Assembly (NCBI RefSeq): GCF_036785885.1
Contig: NC_092317.1
Location: 8,062,501 to 8,126,500, forward strand
DNA length: 64,000 nt
Direction: 5' to 3'
Source: Coffea arabica
Lineage: Eukaryota; Streptophyta; Magnoliopsida; Gentianales; Rubiaceae
In this document: piece after piece, positions 1 to 10,201 of the stretch
How the letters are laid out: the number at the start of each line of letters is the position of its first letter
How positions within the stretch are numbered: position 1 is the first letter of the stretch
Translations under genes and position numbers: made by a program
Notes under the pieces: generated by a model
What the model was told of the DNA's origin: nothing
The model's database searches: none
The model's input: only the letters and a program-made list of their open reading frames with translations

Positions 1-178
1 AAAGTATTAAACAAATAGGTTATTCAAGTCAAGTTCGGATAACCCACAAATTAACGAGTCATGTGGTCAAAAAAATTGACCCATTTAAATTTTTGGGTCG
101 GATTTGGGTGGACGTGTTGGTTAGAATACCTCAGTCTCAATCCGACCTGCAAACCCACGGCCCGACCTGCCACCCCTA
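1..178. mobile_element. right end of a hAT-type element, cut by the window edge
   Basis: The segment ends in TGCCACCCCTA, the complement of the TAGGGGTGG(C) start seen on complete hAT-like elements elsewhere in this window. It has the same alternation of GGGTCGG and CCCGACC motifs near the end. The left terminus and its target duplication lie outside the window, so identity rests on the end sequence alone. Confidence 0.5.
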
Positions 179-1024
179 TCTTTGATGCTTGGGATTTTAT
201 TTATTTATTTATTTATTTTGGGCTTGAAGTTTAGAATCTATTCATATTACATTGTTAGATTGATCTTTGGCATCTTATAATTTCGTGAAATTTTGTAGAA
301 AAATACATAATACATATAAGTGACAATTTTAAATTAGTCATTTTAATGTGTAATGGAATAATTAATTTGTTTTAGAATGTAAGAGAAAATCTAGTAAAGT
401 TAACTCATAGACAACGAAATAAAATTAGAGAGGAGGTAATATTGCCTCCTCAAAATAAAAATGGAATAATAGAAGGACAAATAACATTACTTTTTTTTGA
501 CATAGATTAGTACCTATCTTTAACAAAATCTTTGTTTCAATCCGGCCCAACTCCTCATGTCTTGTTGGCTTGGTGGATTGGGTCTGACCTAATCAGGAAT
601 CTTTCAACTGATGCCAATCCTAATAACTCATAAACTTTGTGATTAAACTCTAATAACTTTCAAGTTTCACATAGCATTAATTGTTTGAGCTCAAGCTTTA
701 AAGTTTAAATTCAATCGTCACCGGGGTCAAGATGACCTTTAACGAAGAAGCTTGCAAGTTCTCGGTTCATTTACAATTACACCCCTAACATAAACTAAAT
801 AATAGAAAAGGGAAGACGATTAATCCCAGTACATTTGGTTGACCCATAATTAATGCATATTGTGAAAAGCCTAACAAACTTTATGAGTTATCCCAAATTT
901 TAACAGAGAATAGATTAATGCAATAAGTGTCCAATTAATGAATTCTAAGAGACGCCTAAAGATCTCATTTCCATTTTGTGTTTTGTGGAAATGATCATTG
1001 AATGAAACACACCACTACTTGGCC
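179..1024. other. AT-rich intergenic region, upstream of the defensin-like gene
   Basis: No coding region is visible. The last 200 bases are the likely proximal promoter of the small peptide gene that follows. Confidence 0.5.
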
Positions 1025-1032
1025 TATATAAA
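1025..1032 (+). promoter_or_regulatory. TATA box of the defensin-like gene
   Basis: A perfect TATATAAA lies 61 bases before the ATG at 1094, in a GGCCTATATAAAGG context. The spacing suits a short leader of about 30 bases. Confidence 0.65.
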
Positions 1033-1093
1033 GGATACACAAGAACAAGTTTGAGCAGCCAACACTCGTATTTGCACCCATCTTTCCTCCAAA

Positions 1094-1687
1094 ATGTCAA
1101 AAATTCTCATCTTCTGTTGCATTCTCTCCCTTCTCTTTGTCATCAATTTGGGTACTTTTTCTTTTCACTCTACCCTCTCAATCCTTGTTATGATAAGAAA
1201 AATATGCACCATAGTGAAAAAGAACGAATAGTTATTCTGTGAATTAGCATATATTTAGCCATCTTAGACTTGTTACGTATTACCTTTTTGACAAATATAT
1301 GTATACACACACACACACACACCAGTTTAAGTTACATAAAATTGACATTTTCTTATTGAAAAAATGAAACCAATTTCATCATGTAAAAAAAAAAAAGAAA
1401 AAGAAAACAGGGTTATTTTATTATACATTTAGTTAATTTTGTAGACTTAGAATTAATACTAACCTAAAATCTTTCTCACACTTTTTGCAGCCGAAGTGCC
1501 AAATGCAGGAGGTTTTGGGGATTCGAAAACTAGAAGAGTGATTCTGGGAAAGAGATCAAATAGAATATTGTGTATTAGAGATTGCAGCAGACTGTATCCA
1601 AACTCCACAGCCAATTGTTTCAGGTTACGCTTTGGAAAATGCCTCTGCTATTGCTATGTACCGGACAGCCCTTCTTCTCCTCACTAA
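1094..1687 (+). CDS. defensin-like (DEFL) secreted cysteine-rich peptide
   Basis: The gene has two exons, 1094-1151 and 1491-1687, joined by a GT-AG intron that splits an alanine codon (G|CC). The predicted precursor is 84 residues. Residues 1-20 form a hydrophobic signal peptide (MSKILIFCCILSLLFVINLA) and exon 2 encodes the mature part. The mature peptide has six clustered cysteines: C-x3-C, ten residues, C, seven residues, then C-x-C-x-C. The CIRDC and GKCLCYC blocks match the CxxxC plus GxC/CxC logic of the cysteine-stabilised alpha-beta fold, with GKC as a gamma-core-like motif. A basic stretch (KTRRVILGKR) precedes the first cysteine and could be a processing site. Such peptides are secreted and act as antimicrobials or as signals. 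The spacing does not match a classical eight-cysteine plant defensin, so its specific role is unknown. The exon structure, signal peptide first and mature part second, is typical of DEFL genes. Confidence 0.72.
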
Positions 1688-1790
1688 TTTATCCATGTTA
1701 ATGTGTCTGAATGAGGGCCTATATGTAACATCCCAGCTTTAATATATATATATATATATCAGCAATTCAAGGTTTATTGGATTATATTAT

Positions 1791-2105
1791 GGGTTAATTC
1801 TACTTTGTCCCCCCAAACTTTGGCTGATAACCCACTTCAGTCCCTCAACTTCAAAATGGGACATTTAAGTCCTTAAACTTGTAAATACCTCCCAATTAAG
1901 GAAAATTGTTGACAGAATCCTGAATGCCGTTGGTGATCGAAATGTCTCATTTTATAAGTTTAGAGATTTAAGTGTCCCATTTTATAAGTTTAGGGATTTA
2001 AGTGTCCCAATATATAAGTTTAGGGACTTAAGTGTCCAATTTTGAAGTTTAGGGACTAAAGTGGGTTATTGTCCAAAGTTTGGGGGGACAAAGTGGAATT
2101 AACCC
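1791..2105. mobile_element. 315-bp MITE with ~33-bp terminal inverted repeats and internal tandem repeats
   Basis: The ends GGGTTAATTCTACTTTGTCC and GGACAAAGTGGAATTAACCC are inverted copies that continue through CCCCCAAACTTTGG with one mismatch. TTAT flanks both sides, a possible short target duplication. Inside, about four 30-bp copies of a TAAGTTTAGGGATTTAAGTG-type unit lie between 1950 and 2060. No coding capacity. Confidence 0.8.
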
Positions 2106-3761
2106 TTATAATATTGAAACATTTTTATGCTTTTAGTGCTTTGAATTTGTTGTCAAGAAAGCTTTATGTGAACAACATAAAACATCTCTTTTCCATTTAA
2201 TAAATTTTTTGTTTAAAAAAAAGTAGCAAAGCAGCGAAGATATATAGTACAAAAACCAGCAATTTTGAAGAAATCTTGTTTATTATAAGAATAAATGCAA
2301 ACTAATTACCTCACAAATTGAATGAAGATTGTTACGAACAGAACCAAGAAATTATTATAGTCTATTGATCAGATGTAATTATAACGTAAAATAAATAAGT
2401 AGCAAAAGAAGAACAATATTGTGAATACCCATAACCTTTGTGAGAAAATCTTACATTTGGAAAAAGTTTTTTTTTTTTTTTTTTGAATCTAGAAAACATG
2501 CAGTCCAACTAACTATCTAACACAAATTCAATAAAGAAAATGATGTTATAGACAGAACACAAACATTACATCCTAGTGTTAAGCAGACTCATATCACTCT
2601 ATTTCTTGTTCATTTTGGATGGAAGAGCTAATGCCTCTTTTACAACTTTTAATGCGTTCCTCTTTTACAACTCTCAGTTAATGCAACTATTTAGTGCCAG
2701 TAACTAACCTGCAGCTGAAAATAAATAACCGTGGCTTTATAATCATATTTCCAGTTAACATTTTCTTTTTAATGCATGCGTTTCAACTAATTCTCAGAGT
2801 TTTGGTGACAATTAATGCTTCCAGCTGGTTTACCTGTATTATGATGTGCTCTAATAAGTGTTGAAGTGTGTAAAAGAATTTTTATGGGGCTGTACCAAAT
2901 ACTTTTGATCAATCCATATTAGTACTTCTTTTTTCCAAAAATTGCATTAATTGTAGTAATATAATCCCAGAGAGTACATGAAGAACGATGACGAATTCAA
3001 ATTCCAGGATCAACTGGAAACTTTAGTTTAAGCTACTGTAATTTGCTTTCTCCACAAGAATGATGTAAATTGACGAATTATCAGACAAAATTATGAGACC
3101 TTAGGCGGACGAATCAAGTTGTTAACATATGCAAAGCAAAAGCCCTTGTCAAAGGTCAAAGGCACCAATGCTGATGATTCAACATCGTGGACATGGGTAC
3201 TGAAGACTAAGAGTGCAATAAAACCTGAACCAGGTAAAAAATTAGCTTTGTTATCTTTCGTTAATTAAAAATGGTCAACAACATTAAAACAAGGAAATTT
3301 AGTCGATTTTGGGGCCAAAATGAATCACCCTGAAGGCATTGTATTGCTTCTAATGCACGCATATTTATTGCTTGTATTCACTATTAATTGATTGGAATTA
3401 AGGTCAATCGTCTGGATACAGCGGAGGACCATTCACCACCTTCACGATTCATGTTTTAAACGGTTGACAGCCTTAATGATTTGGCTATATATAATCTTTT
3501 TTGGCTTTCAAAATAGACAAAAAGTGCTAAGCTCTTCTTCATTAATTATTCAGGATGATTATCAGTCCCATCAACAACAATGTGTACCTTTTAAAAAGTA
3601 CAAGAAAAACAAATCACGCAACTTAATTATTTAGACTAATCTTTTCCCAAGTCAATTGGTGGTTCGAGGCATTATTGTCTCAAACAACTAATTTCTTGAT
3701 GGATTTCTCTTTTGCACAACAAGAATAATAGAGTCAAGAAAAAGGGCTCAAATTTTTTTAT
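2106..3761. other. intergenic region without recognisable genes
   Basis: AT-rich sequence with a T17 run near 2469. An 80-codon open frame at 3392-3634 has no start context or family resemblance. Nothing else can be supported. Confidence 0.5.
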
Positions 3762-4275
3762 GGACAAATTACACTTTACCCCCTGTTATTTAGTGTTTAT
3801 TTACATAACCTCCCCATAGTTTCAAACATTATACATATCTCCCTCATAATTTGGATTAAAATGTCAAAGTAACGGAATTTGCAATCCATAATGAAGTCGA
3901 CTAAAATGTCAAAAATACCCCTATATAAAGTTAAAAATTATTTATTAACCACATGGGGATTATGTATATATATTGAAAACTATAAGGAAGTTATATAGTA
4001 AAGCATTAAACTATAAGGGGGTTATATGGTAAAATACAAAATTATATGGAGTTAGAGTTTCATGCATATTATGTTTATATATTTTGGTCACTTCAACCGC
4101 ATTAGTTTTTAATTAAGGGTAATTTTGACATTTTTATAGATTCCCTTATAAATGATTATTTTCATCAATTTGATACTTTAATCCAAATTATGAAGGGGTT
4201 ATATATAGTTTTTAAAACTATAGGGGGTTGTGTTCAAATTAGCTATACCACAGAGGGGTAAAGTGTAATTTGTCC
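3762..4275. mobile_element. ~514-bp MITE with GGACAAATTACACTTTACCC ends
   Basis: The first ~21 bases are repeated in inverted orientation at 4255-4275. Internal AT-rich sequence carries repeated phrases about ATATGG and GGGGTTATAT. No clear target duplication was found. It ends about 230 bases before the TATA box of the SAUR gene, so it forms part of that gene's distal promoter. Confidence 0.7.
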
Positions 4276-4501
4276 CTTTTTCATTCACATTCGATTAGAT
4301 ATCTGCCCACTACATCAAGGCTGTCCTAGGTCCATGAGTTGGTTGACATTGGACGTTGTATAGTTTGGTTCACTAGTATTTATATTTGGTGCGGAAACCA
4401 TACCACGTAGTTGCCTATTCTTTTTACAAATTGCCCCAGTTAGCAACTTAACAACTGCACCTCATCAATTTCGTCCCTCATGACAGCAAACGTAGAGAAA
4501 T

Positions 4502-4510
4502 TATATATAA
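4502..4510 (+). promoter_or_regulatory. TATA box of SAUR gene 1
   Basis: TATATATAA lies 127 bases before the chosen ATG, leaving a leader of roughly 100 bases. Confidence 0.55.
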
Positions 4511-4636
4511 GAATTTGTTGAAGCAAAGCCAAAGAACTCGAGTATTGTAAGTATAACGATAGAGTAGTACTAGTATTTTGTTATATTCGTGGTTTGTATC
4601 TTTTGCTTTTGCCTGTAGCTGTTGGACGGACAAATA

Positions 4637-5218
4637 ATGGATACTGGAAAGAGCAAATGGAAGAACAATTCAATGATCAAGAAATTGGTGGTTTCTTTAT
4701 CATTTCAAAGCATTCAGGCAAAACCTTCAAGAATGGAGGGTGCTGCTATCATTTCTTTGTCGAAGAGTAAATCATGGCATTGTACTGGGGCAGCTGAAAA
4801 ATCTCAACAAAATCATGATGATCAGTACAGAACAAGGTATAAAGTTGCTCCTAAAGGTTGTTTTTCAGTGTATGTTGGTCCTGAGAAACAAAGGTTTGTG
4901 ATCAAGGCAGAATGTGCTAATCATCCATTGTTCAAGATGCTGCTTGACGATGCTGCATTGGAGTATGGGTATAGCAATGAAGGCCCTCTTTTGCTTCCAT
5001 GTGATGTTGATCTTTTTTACAAAGTCCTGGCTGAGATGGATTGTGGCGAGGAGGCCACGGTTGATGATTCTGATTCATCAGCTGGTGGTGGATTTGCATG
5101 TGGCTCCTGCAGTCCTTTCACTCCGGCACGGCGTCTTCGAAACGGCACCATCTCTAAAGTTTATAGTCCATATGGACTTCTCACTCCACCCCGGTTGCTG
5201 AAGATGAATCACTTCTGA
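4637..5218 (+). CDS. SAUR family auxin-responsive protein (gene 1)
   Basis: An intronless gene for 193 residues. The first in-frame ATG (4637) is taken as the start, since the frame upstream opens only with a TTG codon. The SAUR core spans about residues 67-136: VAPKGCFSVYVGPEKQRFVI, then a NHPLFKMLL block, an EYGY motif and LLPCDVDLF. The N-terminal 65 residues are basic and variable. The C-terminal tail carries an acidic-serine patch and GSCSPFTPARRL followed by YGLLTPPRLL, both shared with the paralog at 39879. In this family small proteins bind and inhibit PP2C.D phosphatases, which activates the plasma-membrane H+-ATPase and promotes cell expansion. That role is family knowledge, not shown here. 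Lack of introns and short length are usual for SAURs, although the extended tails put it in the longer-tailed subgroup. An A/T-tract insertion sits 35 bases after the stop, in the probable 3' UTR. Confidence 0.93.
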   Translation: MDTGKSKWKNNSMIKKLVVSLSFQSIQAKPSRMEGAAIISLSKSKSWHCTGAAEKSQQNHDDQYRTRYKVAPKGCFSVYVGPEKQRFVIKAECANHPLFKMLLDDAALEYGYSNEGPLLLPCDVDLFYKVLAEMDCGEEATVDDSDSSAGGGFACGSCSPFTPARRLRNGTISKVYSPYGLLTPPRLLKMNHF

Positions 5219-6219
5219 ATCGAACAAATGTATAGATTCTAATTATTGCTTTGTCTAAGAGTTTTTTTTTTTTTTTTGTCGTCTAAGTTATTCTGCCATA
5301 TAGATTTCTTCCTATGCCTCATTTCAGGCTATCCTAATAAGTATGGGATACTGAGATTTGATAAGATCAATGTGAATGGTTGAATACCAAGAAAATTGAG
5401 AACTCAACTACTGAAACGCCGCATCTGCGTGCATGCGTCTAAACTCAACTATTTGGAAGTAATTTCTTGAATTGCACGTTCTTAAAAAATAGACGTTCAA
5501 AGAAAAATATCTTTCTTTTTGTGTGAAATTGAGGTATAACAAATACTGCTGAGTTCATCATTTCATCAAACCTTTGGCTTTTTGGTTTCAAAAAGAAAGC
5601 AAGAAGCGGTTTGTGCATTTTTATTTTCTTTTACAACTTTATGAAAGAGGACTTACATTATCAGAAAGTTTAAAGTAATTGCATTGTTATCTCACACTAA
5701 AGGCATATATAGATACTAGACATCATACACGTAACATCATAGATCATAGATACTCAACATCACGAGGACAGACTAAAGATAGTTGGGATTTTCCTGTCAT
5801 GTAGTCTGTATATTCCGATCTATCATGTATGAGTAGCGGTCAAACTCTTTTGTCAGTTTAGTGAAAAATTCTTTCCCACTAAAAAATCATTTGGTTCTCT
5901 GCATATCGTGTTTGATTAAGTAGATAAATGCACATCTCACACAATTAATACTTCATATTATACACTTAGCTTGATGCTGCATGATGTGATTTGACCAGTT
6001 AGAAAAGCAGATTTGATTAAATATGGTATCAAGAATTATCATAGACCTCATATATTCTTTGAATACCAGATGATATAATTTTGCTAAATCATGTGATGAA
6101 CAGCCCTATAATCTGCCTTGATCAATTGTATTCAGTTATTAACCTTTGATATAGTAGCCCAGCATTACTTAATTCCTAGTACGGAATACAAATACTTAGT
6201 TTCAACTCAAGTTTTTTTT
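5219..6219. other. downstream of SAUR 1; no gene seen
   Basis: Contains a T16GTC insertion at 5260-5280 between two GTCTAAG copies. The rest is AT-rich with no supported feature. Confidence 0.45.
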
Positions 6220-6269
6220 AAACATTTTGACCAATCCTTCAAAAAAATAAAAAAACATTTTGACCAATC
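6220..6269 (+). mobile_element. tail-only retroposon insertion with ~15-17-bp target duplication
   Basis: ACATTTTGACCAATC occurs at 6222-6236 and again at 6255-6269, separated by CTTC plus an A-rich run. The direct repeat around an A-tail is the footprint of target-primed reverse transcription. The inserted body is about 16 bases. Confidence 0.6.
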
Positions 6270-6426
6270 GGCCGTTGATAAATGTTTTCAGGTGACTTAA
6301 ATGGATATGATCTCTCATGCTAGGAATCACTTTCATATCAGTTAATGTAAGAGGAAGGAAATTCATGCTGCTTTTGCCAAAAGCATCCTGTCTAGCCATT
6401 ATATAACATGGCCTTTTAAGTGCTGT

Positions 6427-6477
6427 AAGTATGGCCTTTTTTTTGACAAAAAAAAAAAAAAAAAAAAAAAAGTATGG
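6427..6477 (+). mobile_element. tail-only retroposon insertion (T8GAC + long A-run)
   Basis: AAGTATGG at 6427-6434 and 6470-6477 flanks CC, a T8 run, GAC and more than 20 A residues. The direct repeat is shorter than in the sibling cases, so this one is less certain. Confidence 0.5.
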
Positions 6478-6607
6478 ACGAAAGGGAAGCATAGCAAGTC
6501 CAGCGAGATCTGAGAAGTGAGGAAATATAAGTAGCCTATATATTGTCTCGCAAATGACTAAAGGATTCCATACCTGACAAAATTACTAAGCCATTTCACT
6601 CCTGTGT

Positions 6608-6782
6608 AAAATGGCAAGGACTTGTCTCAAAACCCAATTTAACTAGTAGGAATGTTGGCTAGTAGATCATGATGTCCGTGGTTCGATTCTCAGGACTTCC
6701 TTTCTCCCTTCTCTTTTTTGTAAGGTTTGGAGTCTCTTGCTGATTAAAAAAAAAAAAAAAGAAAGAAAAATGACAAGAACTT
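6608..6782 (+). mobile_element. tRNA-derived SINE with flanking duplication
   Basis: A 143-bp body (6624-6766) contains a box-A-like region (TGTTGGCTAGTAGATCA), a good box B (GTGGTTCGATTCTC) and a 3' A-run. Flanks AAAATGGCAAGGACTT and AAAATGACAAGAACTT match at 14 of 16 positions. These are the marks of a Pol III-derived SINE moved by LINE machinery. Confidence 0.65.
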
Positions 6783-7592
6783 CCCATGCAATCTATTAGG
6801 AGTAACTTCGCTTTGCTAACTCACATACATTTTCTACGTCTCAAAAATGGGATAATTTAGCAATTGCATATGAAACAAATTAGTCTAAATTTCGATAGGA
6901 TGTTCCAATTATTACAAACATAGAACAGAAAAAGGGTAATTTTTAGTCAAAGATTTACTCTTAAATATTTTAATGAAATTCCCTTATTTGGTATGCTTAT
7001 ACTTAGAACGATTTTTAAAATTATTTTTTCATTCTTTTGCCTTCTTATTCCTTCTTATTGTTTCTAGTTTCTATTGTAACCAAATATCGAACTAGTAATT
7101 TTTTTGACGAGTTAATTTTATATGTAATCTAATATTTTTGTTGATCTTTGTTTTCTATTTTTTGGTACTAAAATTAACAATAAATAAAAAAAAAGGTCCA
7201 AAATCACTACTAAATTATGATAATTCCACTACTCGAAAAATTCATAAAGTCTAAATGAATTATTTTAACATTTTTTTTCTATCTTATAAATCTAAATCCA
7301 TAATAAAGTACCATCAAAAGTATTCTATCACAGTGATAAAATTATTATTGTAGTTGTTTATCAAATAGTAGGTATGGACATGAAAATTTTGGCATATTTT
7401 CCTTATAATTATACTAGATAATCTTATAATTGTATAGAAAAATAAATTAAAACTCATTATGTAAGGGCATTTTTTGGTATTTATTTAAAAAATTAACCAA
7501 GTCAATATCATTTTAAAGTTTTGTTACTAAAACCATCAAATCAACAGAGGTAAGTGTAAATTTTTAAATCTCAGGGGAGCTCAGTGAAATTG
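6783..7592. other. AT-rich intergenic DNA
   Basis: No coding region is visible. The last part (from about 7540) belongs to the end of the Mutator-like repeat that closes at 7627. Confidence 0.4.
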
Positions 7593-7627
7593 TCAGAAAC
7601 CTCAGGGGAGGTTTCTGAAATTATCCC
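7593..7627. mobile_element. Mutator-like element terminus with perfect subterminal hairpin
   Basis: TCAGAAACCTC, a four-base loop and GAGGTTTCTGA form a perfect 11-bp stem, followed by AATTATCCC at the element edge. The same end recurs at 8894-8928 and, diverged, at both ends of the 60421-61425 element, which has a 9-bp duplication. The partner terminus was not found. Confidence 0.5.
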
Positions 7628-7938
7628 ATAATAAGTCTTCCAAGTATAATATTTTTATATGCAATTTACCAGTTGTACGACTTGTAAAACTTGTTGAGCA
7701 ATAAAGAATGGTAATGGAAGAATGAAAGATTAGTTGAGATTGTTTCGGGATAATAAAGCTATCTAATGTGGGTAAATGAAAAAAAATTATAATGGTTTAA
7801 GGAGTTTTTTGCATTCTGAAAGGTGCTTTTAGATGTCATTACATGATAAAGAAGGTTTTAGTTTATTATTCGAGTTCTGGTTTTAGTAAATAACAACTAT
7901 GATACTAATCATTAATTGTATAAAACAGGATATTACCT

Positions 7939-8225
7939 ATGGTTGCACATGACATTGTAGTTCACTACAATGGGAAAAGAATCAGGATTCCTAATGTCGA
8001 TCTTGATAAGCATTCTTGTATAGAATTGTTGAATGATGTTTGTAAGAAAACACTTCATGAATTACCTGAAAATCTTAATTATTTGCTGCATATGAGGTGT
8101 GGGACTCCAAGTGTTGCAACGATGAATGCCAATACTAACAAGGCAGTTACCGGAAAGGTTTAAACTGCATGAAAATGAGCTAGTAATCAACTTGTTTGTA
8201 GACCATATGGATGTAATTCCTTGTA
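7939..8225 (+). pseudogene. remnant of a Mutator-type transposase N-terminal region (frameshifted)
   Basis: One frame (7939-8163) begins MVAHDIVVHYNGKRIRIP and continues with VDLDKHSCIELLNDV. The +1 frame from about 8126 continues with LPERFKLHENELVINLFVDH. Order and wording resemble the PB1-like N-terminal domain of plant MuDR-family transposases, where an I/VVHxxG start is followed by a segment ending in a V-D/E-H motif. The two halves lie in different frames and no catalytic domain follows, so it is a dead fragment. It lies between two Mutator-like termini (7627 and 8928), which fits. Resemblance was judged by eye only. Confidence 0.45.
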
Positions 8226-8893
8226 ATATGTTTGAATTGAACAACATAACAACTTTTGGTGGGTATTCAATAAACTTGAAGTGCATGACTTTGTTATTTA
8301 TTATATTTAAGACTTGTTTTAGTTTATTTAGTTTATAGTGCTTTGTACATCTAGAATCTTTGATTTTGAAACATGGCAAATAAATTCCTACTAAATATTG
8401 CAGATGTATCTAAATCCACCATTTCGTGGTCTTGTGGTTCTACCATTATAATAACTACCAAGGGATTTGATTTTGGGGGTACATTTTTACTAGTATATCC
8501 ATATTTCAAATGGATTTGACAACTTGAATGAAATGAATATAACTAGTACACTTAGGTTGATCATTATCAGTATTTGGATACTGTTGCACTTCTAACTATT
8601 CTTATAAGACTTTACTATCTAGAATGCTGATTTGTTTAATGTTTTTTTCACGTTCCAAGGGGATTAACTTGGTGCCAATTTTTCTTTTATTATTGCCATT
8701 TTTCTTGCCCAAAATTCTAACTCATTTTCTTATAGGGGCAATAAGGGCGGACTTGGAATATAATTGTTTGACAAGACTGATTCATCACTTTTAAGATTAC
8801 TTTTTCTCACATGGGCTTAATTTGTTATCAAATATGTCAATCAAGGAGAGGGCAGTGTAATTTTTCATATAAGAGGGTATTTATGTGCAATTA

Positions 8894-8928
8894 TCAGAAA
8901 CCTCAGGGGAGGTTTCTGAAATTATCCC
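8894..8928. mobile_element. second copy of the Mutator-like terminus with hairpin
   Basis: The 26-base hairpin and the AATTATCCC edge are identical to 7593-7627 and in the same orientation, 1,301 bases away. Since both point the same way they are not the two ends of a single inverted-repeat element. Confidence 0.5.
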
Positions 8929-9610
8929 TTAATTAAATGCTTATAGTCCTTTCAAATGACACTGATGTGGTTAAACTGGCATCAATAAAAACAATTTTAG
9001 CATTTTATTTACTTTTTTTAGAAAATAATGAGCTATACAAACTTCATTATCTGCCCTTCTTTCTCATATGTACTATAATAAGGTACATTCCTAGAAGAAG
9101 ATTCGAAAATCCAGTAAAACGCATAAGGACTAATGTGTGGAAACTAAATTGTGATTCAAATTGCTATTACCCTCAAACTGACAAAATGAAACTATTCAAG
9201 GGTTTTTGTGTTTCACCCCTAAAGTTTTCATCAACATCGCTTTGCAGCCTTTGTGTTTGTGAACTGTGCCTTTTTTTTTTTTTTTTTTGTTCTGGTCTAA
9301 CACAACCTTACATTGAATTTTGTATTTTGTTTATTTGTTTGGTACAAAGGAGATTTGGCATAGAGTGATAGTCGCATTCATTAATCCATGCCAATGATTA
9401 CTTCTGTGAGATTGGGACGGGCATTAAAAACTTATAGCCACAATTGTCTCAATCAAAAATCATTACTAACCGTGTATTCTATTCCAAATTTTTGCAGACG
9501 TTGCTAGCTCTTCTCAATACTTGCTTTGGAAAGAACAAGAGAAAATTTATTCATAGTTTTGAGCATTCATGTAGAGCTCATTTTGCGTTGAATTCTCACG
9601 GGTTAAAGGG
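8929..9610. other. intergenic region, no supported gene
   Basis: A 143-codon open frame at 8937-9368 is low-complexity and hydrophobic and crosses a T-run. It has no recognisable domain and was not called. Confidence 0.4.
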
Positions 9611-9943
9611 ATATACACAGTAGCGGAGTTAAAGGTCCATGATTAGGGGGTCAATAATCACTTGGATCAATAACATATAGTTTACGTTCCAATTCAATTA
9701 TTGGTTTACAGAAGAAAATTATTATAATGCAGTTGTTGTTCTAAAATTTTGAATCCTTGTCCATTCAAGTGGTATTTATTACTTTTTCAAATACGATGGT
9801 GGAAAATTTTATATTTTTAGAAAGAGAGTAAAGGGAAAATTTTCCCATAATTTAATTAACGGTTAAAAAATTATGAAAATTTGAGGGGGTTGGGGGGCAA
9901 TTTGTCTGCCTCAGTAGCCTGGCTCTGCCCCTCCATATGCACA
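9611..9943. mobile_element. 315-bp DNA transposon remnant with near-perfect 9-bp duplication
   Basis: ATATACACA (9611-9619) and ATATGCACA (9935-9943) flank a body that begins GTAGCGGAGTTAAAGG and ends CTGGCTCTGCCCCTCC. The ends are degenerate inverted versions of the common plant GGCGGAGCCAGG-type terminus. A 9-bp duplication suggests Mutator-type transposition. Confidence 0.55.
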
Positions 9944-10201
9944 GTAATCTATGTGATCAATCAACGTTGATCAAACATTAGAAAGAAATATGAACAATAA
10001 TTGCACTTGTTCAACTGTTGGTATTGGTACAAAATCAGGAACGATAATCTTACATAATCTTTTTTAGCCAGAAACATAGCTTGGAATACATTCCTGGATC
10101 AGGAAATGTAAGTGTTGTGGAAACAAATACAGAACATAAATAATGACAATAGGTAGAATAAAATGCAGGATGAAAGATTCAGTAACAAAAGGTTCTGAGC
10201 T

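Noticed and set aside
6848..7627. pairing GGGATAATTTAG (6848) with AATTATCCC (7627) as one Mutator-like element
   Set aside because: Similarity stops after about 11 bases, and the 9 bases outside each end do not match.
8937..9368. 143-codon open frame
   Set aside because: AT-rich, crosses a T-run, no start context, no family resemblance.
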